Source of the DNA: Chitinophaga oryziterrae
Lineage (GTDB): Bacteria > Bacteroidota > Bacteroidia > Chitinophagales > Chitinophagaceae
DNA length: 64,000 nt
Assembly (NCBI RefSeq): GCF_009758125.1
Contig: NZ_WRXO01000007.1
Coordinates: forward strand, 1 to 64,000
Reading direction: 5' to 3'
Position numbers and translations under genes: made by a program. The notes under the pieces were generated by a model that saw only the letters and a list, made by a program, of their open reading frames with translations, was not told where the DNA came from and searched no databases. Below, in pieces: positions 31,398-40,446 of this stretch. Within the stretch, counting starts at the first letter, position 1, and each line of letters begins with the position of its first letter.

Positions 31398-32143
31398 TCT
31401 GGTTCTGTTTGGAGCATCACTTTCTTCAGCAGGGCTTCCAGTTTTTCAGGATGCCCATTAATCTCCATCAATTCCTGCATATAAGGAAAACTCTGGTGGT
31501 CCATCCCGAATTTCTTCATCAGGTATAGGTCCAGTGTATCAATAGAATGTGAGTTTTGAATATGATTACGCAAAAAGAAGAGGAAGCTTTGTCTTTCTTT
31601 TTCCAATAAAAGTAACATGGCCATTTTTTCTTTCAGCGGGTCCTGCACATTCATGGCAAACAGCTGTAATACCTGCCTGAAATTTTTGTTGCTTAGTTCT
31701 GCAAAATGAGCAGGCAGAAAATCGAGACAGAAAAATTCGACAGTAAAATCATCAAAGATACCGGCGCTTAGCTGGTCTTCGTCTATATTGTACCAGGTAG
31801 CCCATTCCAGCAGGTCCTGTTTAGAAATCCCACCCTGTATCAGGCTCTGCAGATGATGTATAACACCGGCACGGGTAGGTACTGTATCCGGAGAATAATT
31901 AATATTATTGACGATATCCTGGTAGAAAGTCTCACTCATATCACGGGCCGCTTCCGTTAAAAGATAGGTAACATCAATACCATCTTCCATCAACAGGAAA
32001 CTATCAAATTCTAATACTTCAGTAGTCTCTTCCAGGATCTCTTTCCTTGTTTTTGTTCCTTGTAAATAAGCTTTGATTAACTCAATGAAGTAAGTAGATG
32101 TAACAGACGGTGATTCATTCTTCATACTACAGGATTTTATCAT
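31367..32143 (-). CDS. Hypothetical protein (258 aa), helical
   Basis: The protein is acidic and predicted all helical, with no signal peptide or membrane segment. No family is recognised. Patterns such as LLEWATWYNIDEDQLSAGIF and LQLFAMNVQDPLKEKMAMLL suggest a repeat-like alpha-solenoid, but no repeat unit is clear. The second Met (32125, MKNESPSVTS) is an alternative start. It is divergent from the secreted SprB-repeat protein gene and convergent with the methyltransferase. Confidence 0.65.
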   Translation of the reverse strand: MIKSCSMKNESPSVTSTYFIELIKAYLQGTKTRKEILEETTEVLEFDSFLLMEDGIDVTYLLTEAARDMSETFYQDIVNNINYSPDTVPTRAGVIHHLQSLIQGGISKQDLLEWATWYNIDEDQLSAGIFDDFTVEFFCLDFLPAHFAELSNKNFRQVLQLFAMNVQDPLKEKMAMLLLLEKERQSFLFFLRNHIQNSHSIDTLDLYLMKKFGMDHQSFPYMQELMEINGHPEKLEALLKKVMLQTEPDKHDASDGVE

Positions 32144-32518
32144 TAAAAATTACATATCTCCCTGGCACACCTGTTATAACTAGTAGTATAGGCATAGGCA
32201 GCACGAATTTCCTTTGTTACAATATAGTATTAAAATCCCAAAAAAAACAGCAGGAATGCAAGGCACTGCGGTCGTATGTTAAATTTTAAGAGAACATTTA
32301 CATTTCAGATACGTTAAATTCTCATTATCCATATATTATATAAAAATATATTGTATCTTTATGTTATTCCTGGGAATGCAATTACTATAACCATTTATGT
32401 AAAGGAATAGACAATATTCCTTTACTACCTATGAAAGAACGGATCCTATGAGGACATGATACCTGTGTCCGCAAGTCAGGCATTGATCGAAAGGCAATTC
32501 AACTTATTTATCAGACTT
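32144..32518. other. AT-rich intergenic region between divergent genes
   Basis: This 375-bp stretch separates the minus-strand helical protein gene from the SprB-repeat protein gene. It should hold both promoters; a run of TATA-rich sequence with TTGTATCTTTATG around 32350-32363 is the best candidate for the plus-strand promoter. An in-frame start at 32456 exists but is less likely than 32519. No other feature is seen. Confidence 0.4.
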
Positions 32519-34087
32519 ATGTATCCTATGAGCCGCAAGTGTAAACCTGTATCAATACAGATATGGGGAAGGGCATGCTATTACTTTATACTTTTCAGCA
32601 GCATTGTTTTCTGTAATACCATTTATGCTCAAAATATCATTTTAAAGAACCCGTCATTTGAAGGTTCTCCCGGAAGGGATTCTATACCAGCAGGCTGGTG
32701 TGCAGCATCCAACACGCCTGATATCTTACCCGGTGTTTTTAATATTAAACTTCCCGCGTCAGAAGGTAAAACTTATGCAGGATTGCATAGTGGTCCCAAT
32801 TACAAGGAAGGGCTGGCACAACAATTACCCGGAGAACTGTTGGGAGGTATGGCTTATTCATTGTCATTAGACCTTGCTTACGCCCCCAGTTACTTATATA
32901 AGGCATGTTATGGCAGCCTGGTGATTTACGGGGGAAATACGCCCGGAGATACTGCGGAAGTACTATGGAGATCGGGAGTGTTTACAGACACTACCTGGAA
33001 GCATTATAATGCCGTACTGATGCCTTCTGCAAATTATGCCTATCTCTCTTGCTGGGCAGACCCTACGGAAGACTGCGATAAAAGCACTTTTGGTTCTGCC
33101 GTACTCATGGATAATTTTTCTACTATCAGAGAAATACTCAAAACGGAACTCTCTGCCTCTTCCAGTTGTAAACGTGTGAGTACGGGAACCGTAGCTGTGA
33201 AAGTAACCAGCGGGCAGGCCCCTTTTAGATATCTGTGGACACCCGGAAACTATACTACCGCACAGGTAGAAAACCTGGCTGCCGGTGTATATACAGTAAC
33301 TATTACAGCAGCAAATGGTATCAGTGGCGGCGGACAGGCAATTGTTGCTGAATCTGATCTTCATGCAAAAGTGAACGTTACGACCTCCGCCTGCAACGGC
33401 GATAATAATAACCAGATCAAACTGGATGTAACCGGTGGTATACCGCCTTATCGTTTTTACATGGATGATGTGAAAGGACTGGATAATCCCGTTTTCCCCA
33501 ATGTGTACCCTGGCGATTACACGGTGATGGTAAGAGATGAAGAATGCTGGGACAGTTTTCATGTAACCGTGAAAGAACCTGCGCCATTGCAACTGAGACA
33601 GGCATCTACGGTATCCTGTAGCTGTAGTGAAACCAATGATGGTAAGATCGTTTTAAAGGTAGAAGGAGGCACTGCACCTTACAAATACCGTTTGTATAAT
33701 GAGGAGTGGAAAGAGGAGAGTACCCTTACTAATTTGAAAGCCGGTTATTATCAGTATGAAATAAAGGATGCCAATGGGTGTAACCTGGATGGCAATGCCA
33801 GTATTACTTCGCCCTGGCAGAATTGCCTGGTGGTAATACCGACGGCATTTAGTCCGAATGGGGACGGGAATAATGATGTGTTCAAACCAAAGATTTATGA
33901 TGCGGTGAAGAACTACCAGATGAGTGTATATAATCGCTGGGGTGGACTGGTATTCCGTACTACTGATCCTAATGCAGGATGGGACGGGGCTAATAATCAG
34001 GCACAGTCATTCATTTATGTATGTACATTTAATGACAGGAATAATGAGAAGAAAGAGTTTACCGGTAGTCTGATGTTACTCAGGTAA
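32519..34087 (+). CDS. SprB-repeat protein with gliding/T9SS C-terminal domain
   Basis: A secreted surface protein of about 520 residues. A signal peptide (IQIWGRACYYFILFSSIVFC, then NTIYAQ) supports the start at 32519 or 32528. Residues about 35-200 may be a carbohydrate-binding-like beta domain. Three SprB-type repeats follow, for instance APFRYLWTPGNYTTAQVENL then AAGVYTVTI, and GTAPYKYRLYNEEWKEES. The C-terminal 90 residues are the CHU_C gliding motility-associated domain: VIPTAFSPNGDGNNDVFKPK and MSVYNRWGGLVFRT ... WDG, a type B sorting signal for type IX secretion. It is probably exported to the cell surface as an adhesin. Confidence 0.85.
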   Translation: MYPMSRKCKPVSIQIWGRACYYFILFSSIVFCNTIYAQNIILKNPSFEGSPGRDSIPAGWCAASNTPDILPGVFNIKLPASEGKTYAGLHSGPNYKEGLAQQLPGELLGGMAYSLSLDLAYAPSYLYKACYGSLVIYGGNTPGDTAEVLWRSGVFTDTTWKHYNAVLMPSANYAYLSCWADPTEDCDKSTFGSAVLMDNFSTIREILKTELSASSSCKRVSTGTVAVKVTSGQAPFRYLWTPGNYTTAQVENLAAGVYTVTITAANGISGGGQAIVAESDLHAKVNVTTSACNGDNNNQIKLDVTGGIPPYRFYMDDVKGLDNPVFPNVYPGDYTVMVRDEECWDSFHVTVKEPAPLQLRQASTVSCSCSETNDGKIVLKVEGGTAPYKYRLYNEEWKEESTLTNLKAGYYQYEIKDANGCNLDGNASITSPWQNCLVVIPTAFSPNGDGNNDVFKPKIYDAVKNYQMSVYNRWGGLVFRTTDPNAGWDGANNQAQSFIYVCTFNDRNNEKKEFTGSLMLLR

Positions 34088-34445
34088 GCAGCTTTTTCAT
34101 GGCCTCGTGCAAACTGGTAAAGAGAAAAGGTTTAGTGATGTAACCCGCAGCGCCTTTCTGATAAGCCAGATTCATTTCGTCTTCTGCAGTTTTAGCGCTG
34201 AGTATGATTACAGGAATTTTATGGAGTTGTTCGTCCTGTTGAAATTGTTCCAGCAACTGATAGCCGTTTAGTATTGGCATATAGATATCACTGATAACAA
34301 GATCGGGGAGATGAATACGGGCAAGATCTACGCCTTCCTGTCCGTTGGTAGCAGTGATCACTGCATAATTGTGCAGTTCCAGTAAACTCTGTACTGTATC
34401 CAGTAATCCAGGTTTATCTTCAATCAGTAATATAGTATTACTCAT
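34080..34445 (-). CDS. Single-domain response regulator
   Basis: The 121-residue receiver has all phosphorylation residues: ILLIEDKPG (acidic pair), LVISDIYMPILNGYQLLEQF with the phospho-acceptor aspartate, SAKTAEDE (conserved Ser/Thr) and YITKPF (conserved lysine). There is no output domain, so it acts through protein contacts or as a phosphate relay. It lies 10 bp after the histidine kinase gene, and its stop overlaps the end of the convergent SprB-repeat gene by 8 bp. Confidence 0.92.
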   Translation of the reverse strand: MSNTILLIEDKPGLLDTVQSLLELHNYAVITATNGQEGVDLARIHLPDLVISDIYMPILNGYQLLEQFQQDEQLHKIPVIILSAKTAEDEMNLAYQKGAAGYITKPFLFTSLHEAMKKLLT

Positions 34446-34455
34446 AATGGGAATA

Positions 34456-35193
34456 TCAGGGATATGGAAATTCTAATGTGAATGTAGTGCCTTGGTTCTG
34501 TTCACTGGTAACAAAAATCTCTCCATTGTTAGCAGTAACAAAGTTCCTGACGATATGTAAACCCAATCCGGTGCCTTCTATGTTATCTACATTGCTACCT
34601 CTGTAAAATGGCTGGAACAGATGCGGGATATCAGCAGCAGGGATGCCGATGCCATCATCTTCTATAGTAATAATGACGGCATGTTCCTCATACTTCAATT
34701 CTGCTACAGGCATTTTTTTATTGGAGAACTTCAACGCATTATTCAGGAGATTGGAGAAGATGGTAGATAATTGTTTTTTATCTGCAAGTATTTTAACGTG
34801 TGTACCGGACACTTTAATTTTGAACGTCCGCGCATCTTTCCTGTCAGTGAAGTATTGTGCTTTTAATTCCTGTAGTATTTCATGAACGTCTGTAAGTTCT
34901 TTTTTTATCTCTATACTGTTCGAGATGATATTACTCATTGTGAGGATTTCATCCAGTATGCTGTTAAGCTTAAAGATCTCTGTTGTTATTTTGGATATAT
35001 TCTTTTTATAGAACGGATCCATGTAATTATCTATATGAAGTTTGGCAGCAATAAGATCTGCGGCAGATGAAATAGCTGTTAAAGGTGTTTTGAATTCATG
35101 CGAAATAATAGCAATAAGATTGCTGGTATTATCCAGCAAAGAGGAAGTGGCTTCGGCATTAGTGTTATTATTCACTGTCTTAAAGTTCGGCAT
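34456..35193 (-). CDS. Soluble sensor histidine kinase
   Basis: The 245-residue protein has HisKA (NLIAIISHEFKTPLTAISSA, with the phosphorylated histidine) and HATPase_c domains (N box STIFSNLLNNALKFSNKK, G1 ITIEDDGIGIP, G2 GTGLGLHIVRNFVTANNG). There is no membrane segment or sensory domain, so it may sense through its partner proteins or intracellular state. It pairs with the single-domain receiver downstream and may control the exopolysaccharide genes that start about 1.3 kb away on the other strand. Confidence 0.92.
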   Translation of the reverse strand: MPNFKTVNNNTNAEATSSLLDNTSNLIAIISHEFKTPLTAISSAADLIAAKLHIDNYMDPFYKKNISKITTEIFKLNSILDEILTMSNIISNSIEIKKELTDVHEILQELKAQYFTDRKDARTFKIKVSGTHVKILADKKQLSTIFSNLLNNALKFSNKKMPVAELKYEEHAVIITIEDDGIGIPAADIPHLFQPFYRGSNVDNIEGTGLGLHIVRNFVTANNGEIFVTSEQNQGTTFTLEFPYP

Positions 35194-35628
35194 ATTCCAG
35201 TGGTTAACGTTTTTTTATGGCATATGGTATATCGGTGCATGTAGAAATTTGTTCACATTATTTTAATCTTAAAATTCCACACCCCTGTTTTAATGATTGG
35301 CTCTTTTTTTTACATTTGCTCACGACAATATAGCTAATTGTTAGATAATTATTTAGTTAATAGTTTATAATATTTGTTTTACTTTTATGCGAGAATAAAC
35401 CGTTTGTTGCTATCTTATCCCAAATGCCCTACCCAATTTGTTACATAGAATATATCCTAATAAGAACTATCTAGCTATAGGTGCTTTTGTGGTAATATGT
35501 AATCCTTATTAAAATAAGTAGTTATTTTTTTAGTAGGATTCAGTTCGTTTCTGGAACCATTTTTGATTACTAATTATCCAATTGTACCATATAATTATTG
35601 AACCGAACCTTTTGCTAACATTGACCCT
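35194..35628. other. Intergenic region between divergent regulators, 435 bp
   Basis: This AT-rich region lies between the histidine kinase gene and the LuxR-type response regulator gene and must hold both promoters. TAACATTG near 35615-35622 resembles the -7 box with one mismatch. No gene or clear hairpin was found. Confidence 0.4.
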
Positions 35629-36309
35629 ATGATCAACATTGGAATAATAGAGGATAACTATTTCCAGCTGAATAACTACAGAGAGTTTCTGGAAGATTTT
35701 CAGGAGTGCAAAGTTGTATTTGCATGCAAATCGATGGAAGAATTTCGAGAGCTGCCGTTTAAAGGGGAAGATGTAAATGTGATTTTATTAGACATTTCTT
35801 TACCCGGAGAATCAGGCATACAGGGGATGCAGGAATTAAAACGCATTTATCCTGAGTCCAAGATCATTGTACTTTCCGGCCATGATGGAAAACATTATGT
35901 GATTGAGTCCATACGTCAGGGCGCCAATGGTTATATAATAAAGACCAGTCGCCTGATGGAGATCTATCATTCTATCTTAGACACGATCAGTGAAGGGGGC
36001 ACACTATCACCCAAAGCAGCACATTTGTTAATCAGCCATATTAATAAAGACCCATTAGAGGATATCAGGCACAAACTCACCAAAAGGGAGTATGAGTTGC
36101 TGGCTTTGCTAAAAGAAGGCTACTCATATAAGGAGATGGCGGATAAATTGTTCGTAACAGTTTTTACTGTAAATCAGCATCTTAAAAAAGTATATCAAAA
36201 GCTTAATGTTGCGACTAAATCGGAGCTTATTTCTAAAATATGGTCCAATAGTTTGGTTAGTTTGTTGCTAATCAGCTGTTTTATTAATAATTGTTTAGAT
36301 ATACTTTAA
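35629..36309 (+). CDS. NarL/LuxR-type response regulator with hydrophobic tail
   Basis: Residues 1-120 are a receiver domain (NIGIIEDNYFQLNNYREFLE; phospho-acceptor in VNVILLDISLPGESGIQGMQ; YIIKTS). Residues about 140-205 form a LuxR helix-turn-helix (LTKREYELLALLKEGYSYKE, MADKLFVTVFTVNQHLKKVY). Unusually, about 20 hydrophobic residues follow (NSLVSLLLISCFINNCLDIL) after the normal end of the domain, perhaps a membrane contact. It is the gene just before wza and probably controls the exopolysaccharide locus. Confidence 0.9.
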   Translation: MINIGIIEDNYFQLNNYREFLEDFQECKVVFACKSMEEFRELPFKGEDVNVILLDISLPGESGIQGMQELKRIYPESKIIVLSGHDGKHYVIESIRQGANGYIIKTSRLMEIYHSILDTISEGGTLSPKAAHLLISHINKDPLEDIRHKLTKREYELLALLKEGYSYKEMADKLFVTVFTVNQHLKKVYQKLNVATKSELISKIWSNSLVSLLLISCFINNCLDIL

Positions 36310-36475
36310 CTGTACATCGGCCGCGACAGCAAAAAAGATACTACTATAGTTAGTAAGCACATTCGTGTTATAAGAAGCATTTATACTCTAGTGAGTAATA
36401 CTTCGCGCATCATTGTTGTACTAATATTGTAATGCTGAAAAAGCGCGGAAGATAACCTTCAACTATTAAATTGGA

Positions 36476-37273
36476 ATGATGTTTTTAAGAAAGGCTTGTT
36501 CAAACCTTATCATTATTGTGCCGATCCTTATTTGCTGTTTTTTTTCATCATGTGTCAGTACCAGGAATTCGGTTTATTTCAGAGATCTTCCGGATACAGT
36601 CATGGCACCGGTTGCAGGCAATTTCGAACCAGTGATCCAGAAGAATGATATACTGCAGATCACAGTGAGCAGCATGAATGTCGATGATGCAGTAATATAT
36701 AATACACCCAGTATGGCCAACATTGGCGGTGCATCCACCAGTGGCCCACAGGCCGTAGGTTTCCTCGTTAGTGAACAAGGATTTATACAGTACCCGGTAT
36801 TAGGTCAGGTGAAGGCTGATGGCCTTACGAAAAGTGAATTGACCAGGTATCTGCATGATCAGCTTGAACAGAAAAAATTACTGGTAGATCCGGTAGTGAG
36901 TATCCGTTTCCTGAATTACCGTGTAACGGTACTTGGGGAAGTTGGGAAACCAACAGTGGTCAATGTGGGGAATGAGAAAATAACGATTATGGAGGCGCTG
37001 GGCCTCGCAGGAGATATTACAGTTTTTGGAAAGAAAGATAATGTGCTGTTAATACGTGAAACAGATGGAGTGCGGACAGTAAAAAGACTGAATCTGAATA
37101 ATAAGGAAATATTTTCATCTCCCTATTATTATCTGCGCTCTAATGATGTTGTATACGTAGAACCCAACAAGGCAAAGATTGGCGGTTCAGACAGAGCTAA
37201 ACAAGTAATACCGATCGTCCTCAGTAGTTTATCATTACTGGTGATTATCCTGGACAGGCTGATACTTAAGTAG
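36476..37273 (+). CDS. Polysaccharide export lipoprotein (Wza-like)
   Basis: A lipoprotein signal (LIIIVPILICCFFSSCVST) precedes the Poly_export domain (FEPVIQKNDILQITVSSMNV) and an SLBB domain (YRVTVLGEVGKPTVVNVGNE, MEALGLAGDITVFGKKDNVL). A C-terminal hydrophobic segment (IVLSSLSLLVIILDRLIL) could anchor it in the outer membrane. It forms the outer-membrane channel of a Wzx/Wzy-dependent export machine and is followed 48 bp later by the Wzc-like kinase. Confidence 0.92.
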   Translation: MMFLRKACSNLIIIVPILICCFFSSCVSTRNSVYFRDLPDTVMAPVAGNFEPVIQKNDILQITVSSMNVDDAVIYNTPSMANIGGASTSGPQAVGFLVSEQGFIQYPVLGQVKADGLTKSELTRYLHDQLEQKKLLVDPVVSIRFLNYRVTVLGEVGKPTVVNVGNEKITIMEALGLAGDITVFGKKDNVLLIRETDGVRTVKRLNLNNKEIFSSPYYYLRSNDVVYVEPNKAKIGGSDRAKQVIPIVLSSLSLLVIILDRLILK

Positions 37274-37321
37274 CCTTTGAGTTTTAACCAATCTTATTTT
37301 TAAACATTGCCCCGTAATTAC

Positions 37322-39706
37322 ATGCAAAAAAAGAAAACAGACATACGAAAGCAACAGGATGACCAAACAGACCTGTTTGAACTGGTGAAGAACAGGTATC
37401 TGCCTTATTGGCCCCTGTTCATACTGGTAGGTGCATTGGCCGTTGCAGGTGCGTTCGTATACCTGCGCTATACTACTCCGATGTACAGGATCGCTGCTTC
37501 TTTACTGATTAAAGATGATCAGAAAGGAATGGGATCTTCTATGATAGAAACACTTGACCTCTTTGGTTCCAGTAAACAGATTGATAATGAAATCGAAATA
37601 CTGAAATCAAAAACACTGGCAAGAGAAGTGATCAGGAATCTGAACATGTATGGTGAGGTCATTGAACATGGACAGATAAAAGATGTGGTGCTCTATAAAA
37701 CGATACCCGTTAAGCCGGTATTCCTGCAGCCTGATATGATTGGCCCGCTGGAGAATAAACTGGTGCCGCTGAAATACGATGTGGCTACCCGTCGCGTGTT
37801 CGTAGATGGTAAACCATATGCTTTAAACGATACCGTATCTACTCCCTGGGGGAAAATGTTGTTTCTGCCGGGTAATGTTTTTACAGGGAAACATGATTAC
37901 TTCCTGCATATCTCCGGTGAGAAATTACTGGCAGTGCAATTTGCAGGTAACCTGAAAGTATCGCAGATCAACAAGCTCGCAAACGTAATAGGACTGGAAT
38001 ACAATGATGTGGTGCCATCCAGGGGAGAAGCGATACTGAATGAACTCATGCATGTGTATGATGCGGCCGCTATCGATGATAAGAATAAGACGGCGACCAA
38101 AACAATGGATTTTGTGGAAGGACGCCTGCGTATCGTGACAGGCGAACTGGGGCAGGTAGAATCTGAAATGGCGAAATTTAAAACGAAGGAAGGTATCGTA
38201 GACCTGAGTGAACAGGGCAAGTTATTCCTGGAAAGTGTAAAAGAGAATGACAGTAAACTGAATGAAGTGAATATGCAGCTGTCTGTGCTTGATTCTATAG
38301 AGAATTATGTGTCGGGCAGGAAAGAGGGGGAAAGTATGGTACCGGCTACACTGGGGTTAACAGACCCTGTGTTACTGGAACTTGTAAGCAAACTGTCTGA
38401 AACAGAAATGGAACTGGCACGGCTTCGCAAAACAACAGGGGAAAACAGTCCGTTGCTGGCTAGTCTGACCAGCCAGGCCAACCGGTTAACTCCCGCTGTA
38501 TTGCAAAATGTACGCAACTTACGCTCTAACCTGAAAGCCGGCAAAGAGAAACTGACGGCAGAGAATGGGAAGTATATGGGCGTTCTCCAAAGTGTACCCG
38601 GAAAAGAGAAAGCGTTACTGGAAGTAAGCAGGCAGCAGGCCATCAAGAATAATATTTATACTTTCTTATTAGAGAAGCGTGAGGAAACGGCTTTGCAATA
38701 TGCAGCAGCTATTTCAGACAGCAGGGTGGTAGATGTGGCAGAAGCGGATTCTTTCCCTTTCAGTCCACGCAGGTCCATGATACTGGGTTTATCCTTACTG
38801 GGAGGCCTGGCACTGGTAGCAGGGTTTATCACTATCAAGGAAATGTTCAACAGTGAGGTGATGTTCCGGGCAGACATCGAAAAAGGCACTTCTGCGCCGA
38901 TTCTGGCGGAGATCATGCAGGATGAGCAGGCTCACCCCATTGCGATCACAGAAGGCAAACGTACCCCTGTTGCAGAGCAATTCAGGGCATTGCGTACCGC
39001 GCTGTCTTACATTGGTGTGAACGAAGAACATAAAACACTGCTGATCACCTCTTCCATCTCCGGGGAAGGAAAGAGCTTTATTGCCATCAACCTGGCTATC
39101 AGTCTTTCTTTAATGAAGAAGAAAGTGGTATTGCTGGAGTTTGACCTTCGCAAGCCTAAAGTGAGTAAGATGCTGAATGTATCTGTTCAGCCGGGGATCA
39201 GTAATTACCTGGCAGGGCATGCCGTACTGGGGGATATCCTGAAGAAACCGGTAGAAGGTAATGACTATTTTCACCTTTTATCCTGCGGGGTGATACCACC
39301 TAATCCAACAGAGCTGGTATTGAATGGCAGGCTGGAACATCTGCTGGCCACACTGAGAGCTACTTTTGATTATATTATCATAGATACGGCCCCGGTAGGC
39401 CCGGTTACAGATGCCCGCTTACTGGCCCCGTTTGCTGATGCTACCCTGTATGTGGTACGTCATGAGCGCACACCTAAGTTCTATCTGAAGATGATTGATG
39501 AATTGTATGAGCAACAGGACCTGGGTAAACTGAACATCGTTTTTAATGGGATTAAATCCCGTGGTTTAGCTGGTTACGCATCGGGCTATAGCAATGGCTA
39601 TGGTTACGGGAACGGACTTGGTTACGGCTACGGATATACAGACGAACATAAGAACGGCAACATCAGGAAAAAGCGCTTTAACAAGCTCTTTAATGCCAAA
39701 TCCTGA
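37322..39706 (+). CDS. Wzc-like chain-length regulator and BY-kinase with Tyr-rich tail
   Basis: The N-terminal Wzz domain is flanked by membrane segments (LPYWPLFILVGALAVAGAFV and SMILGLSLLGGLALVAGFIT). It is followed by periplasmic coiled coils and a GNVR-like region, and then a cytoplasmic kinase: Walker A SSISGEGKSFIAINLAISL, Walker A' VVLLEFDLRKPKVSKML, Walker B DYIIIDTAPVGPVTDARLLA. The C-terminal tail is packed with tyrosines (YASGYSNGYGYGNGLGYGYG), the autophosphorylation cluster. The start is ATG 37322; a TTG at 37307 would add only five residues. It controls chain length and export with Wza. Confidence 0.93.
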   Translation: MQKKKTDIRKQQDDQTDLFELVKNRYLPYWPLFILVGALAVAGAFVYLRYTTPMYRIAASLLIKDDQKGMGSSMIETLDLFGSSKQIDNEIEILKSKTLAREVIRNLNMYGEVIEHGQIKDVVLYKTIPVKPVFLQPDMIGPLENKLVPLKYDVATRRVFVDGKPYALNDTVSTPWGKMLFLPGNVFTGKHDYFLHISGEKLLAVQFAGNLKVSQINKLANVIGLEYNDVVPSRGEAILNELMHVYDAAAIDDKNKTATKTMDFVEGRLRIVTGELGQVESEMAKFKTKEGIVDLSEQGKLFLESVKENDSKLNEVNMQLSVLDSIENYVSGRKEGESMVPATLGLTDPVLLELVSKLSETEMELARLRKTTGENSPLLASLTSQANRLTPAVLQNVRNLRSNLKAGKEKLTAENGKYMGVLQSVPGKEKALLEVSRQQAIKNNIYTFLLEKREETALQYAAAISDSRVVDVAEADSFPFSPRRSMILGLSLLGGLALVAGFITIKEMFNSEVMFRADIEKGTSAPILAEIMQDEQAHPIAITEGKRTPVAEQFRALRTALSYIGVNEEHKTLLITSSISGEGKSFIAINLAISLSLMKKKVVLLEFDLRKPKVSKMLNVSVQPGISNYLAGHAVLGDILKKPVEGNDYFHLLSCGVIPPNPTELVLNGRLEHLLATLRATFDYIIIDTAPVGPVTDARLLAPFADATLYVVRHERTPKFYLKMIDELYEQQDLGKLNIVFNGIKSRGLAGYASGYSNGYGYGNGLGYGYGYTDEHKNGNIRKKRFNKLFNAKS

Positions 39707-39745
39707 TCAAACCATATCTTAAAATTGAATAACCTTCTATGCATT

Positions 39746-39818
39746 AAAAAGGCACTCATGTGACTGAGGAGGCGAAGCTATGCTCCCGGTTAACCCAATC
39801 CACCCTCTTTTGCCTTTA
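39746..39818 (+). other. Possible structured leader before the NusG-like gene
   Basis: AAAGGCA (39748-39754) pairs with TGCCTTT (39811-39817), enclosing GAGGAGG and CCACCCTC, which can pair imperfectly. In Bacteroides, UpxY-type antiterminators act on the 5' leader of the operon they belong to, so a folded RNA just upstream is plausible. Evidence is only base complementarity. Confidence 0.3.
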
Positions 39819-39867
39819 TAAATTCCATATCAAGCTATTGCGATTAAATTAATTAACCATTTAAATC

Positions 39868-40410
39868 ATGCCCATGGAACCAAATCCAAACAACTGGTAT
39901 GCGGTGTATACCAAACCCAGATGGGAAAAGAAAGTGGCAGATGCCCTAGTTCGTAAACAGGTTGAAACTTATTGTCCGATTAACAGGGTCACGCATCAGT
40001 GGAGTGACCGTAAAAAGATTGTCGAAGAACCTCTTTTCAAATCTTACGTATTTGTACGTATTCCTGAATTATTAAAAACGACCATTCGCGAAACAAGCGG
40101 TATTGTCAACTTCGTTTATTGGCTGGGTAAACCTGCCCGTATTCCTGATCATGAGATTGAACAGATCAGGAGCTTTCTGAACGAGTACCAGGATGTGGAG
40201 GTAGAAAGCTTTCCCATTCATGCGAATGATCTCATCCAGATCACTTCCGGTCCGCTGATGTATCAGCGTGGAAGAGTGATCGAAGCTGCCAAGAACACTG
40301 TGAAAGTGGTGTTGTACAGCATGGGATTTGCGCTGACGGCTACTGTGAAGAAAAGCGAAATGGTCCTTATCAACAGTCAGGCGATTGCTCCGGTGAATGC
40401 TTCCATGTAA
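39868..40410 (+). CDS. NusG-like transcription antiterminator (UpxY/RfaH type)
   Basis: The 180-residue protein has the NGN domain of NusG paralogues (NNWYAVYTKPRWEKKVADAL, then PLFKSYVFVRI) and a C-terminal KOW-like part (ITSGPLMYQRGRVIEAAKNT). Such specialised NusGs prevent premature termination in long polysaccharide operons. Its position just after wzc and before the sugar genes is typical for Bacteroidota capsule loci. A possible structured leader precedes it. Confidence 0.9.
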   Translation: MPMEPNPNNWYAVYTKPRWEKKVADALVRKQVETYCPINRVTHQWSDRKKIVEEPLFKSYVFVRIPELLKTTIRETSGIVNFVYWLGKPARIPDHEIEQIRSFLNEYQDVEVESFPIHANDLIQITSGPLMYQRGRVIEAAKNTVKVVLYSMGFALTATVKKSEMVLINSQAIAPVNASM

Positions 40411-40446
40411 GCGCTTCCTCCTATTCATAAATACTTTCTATCTACC

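Noticed and set aside
32963..33592. 209-codon open frame opposite the SprB-repeat protein gene
   Set aside because: Arises from codon bias of the repeat-rich gene on the other strand; composition rich in Arg, His and Cys, with no family similarity.
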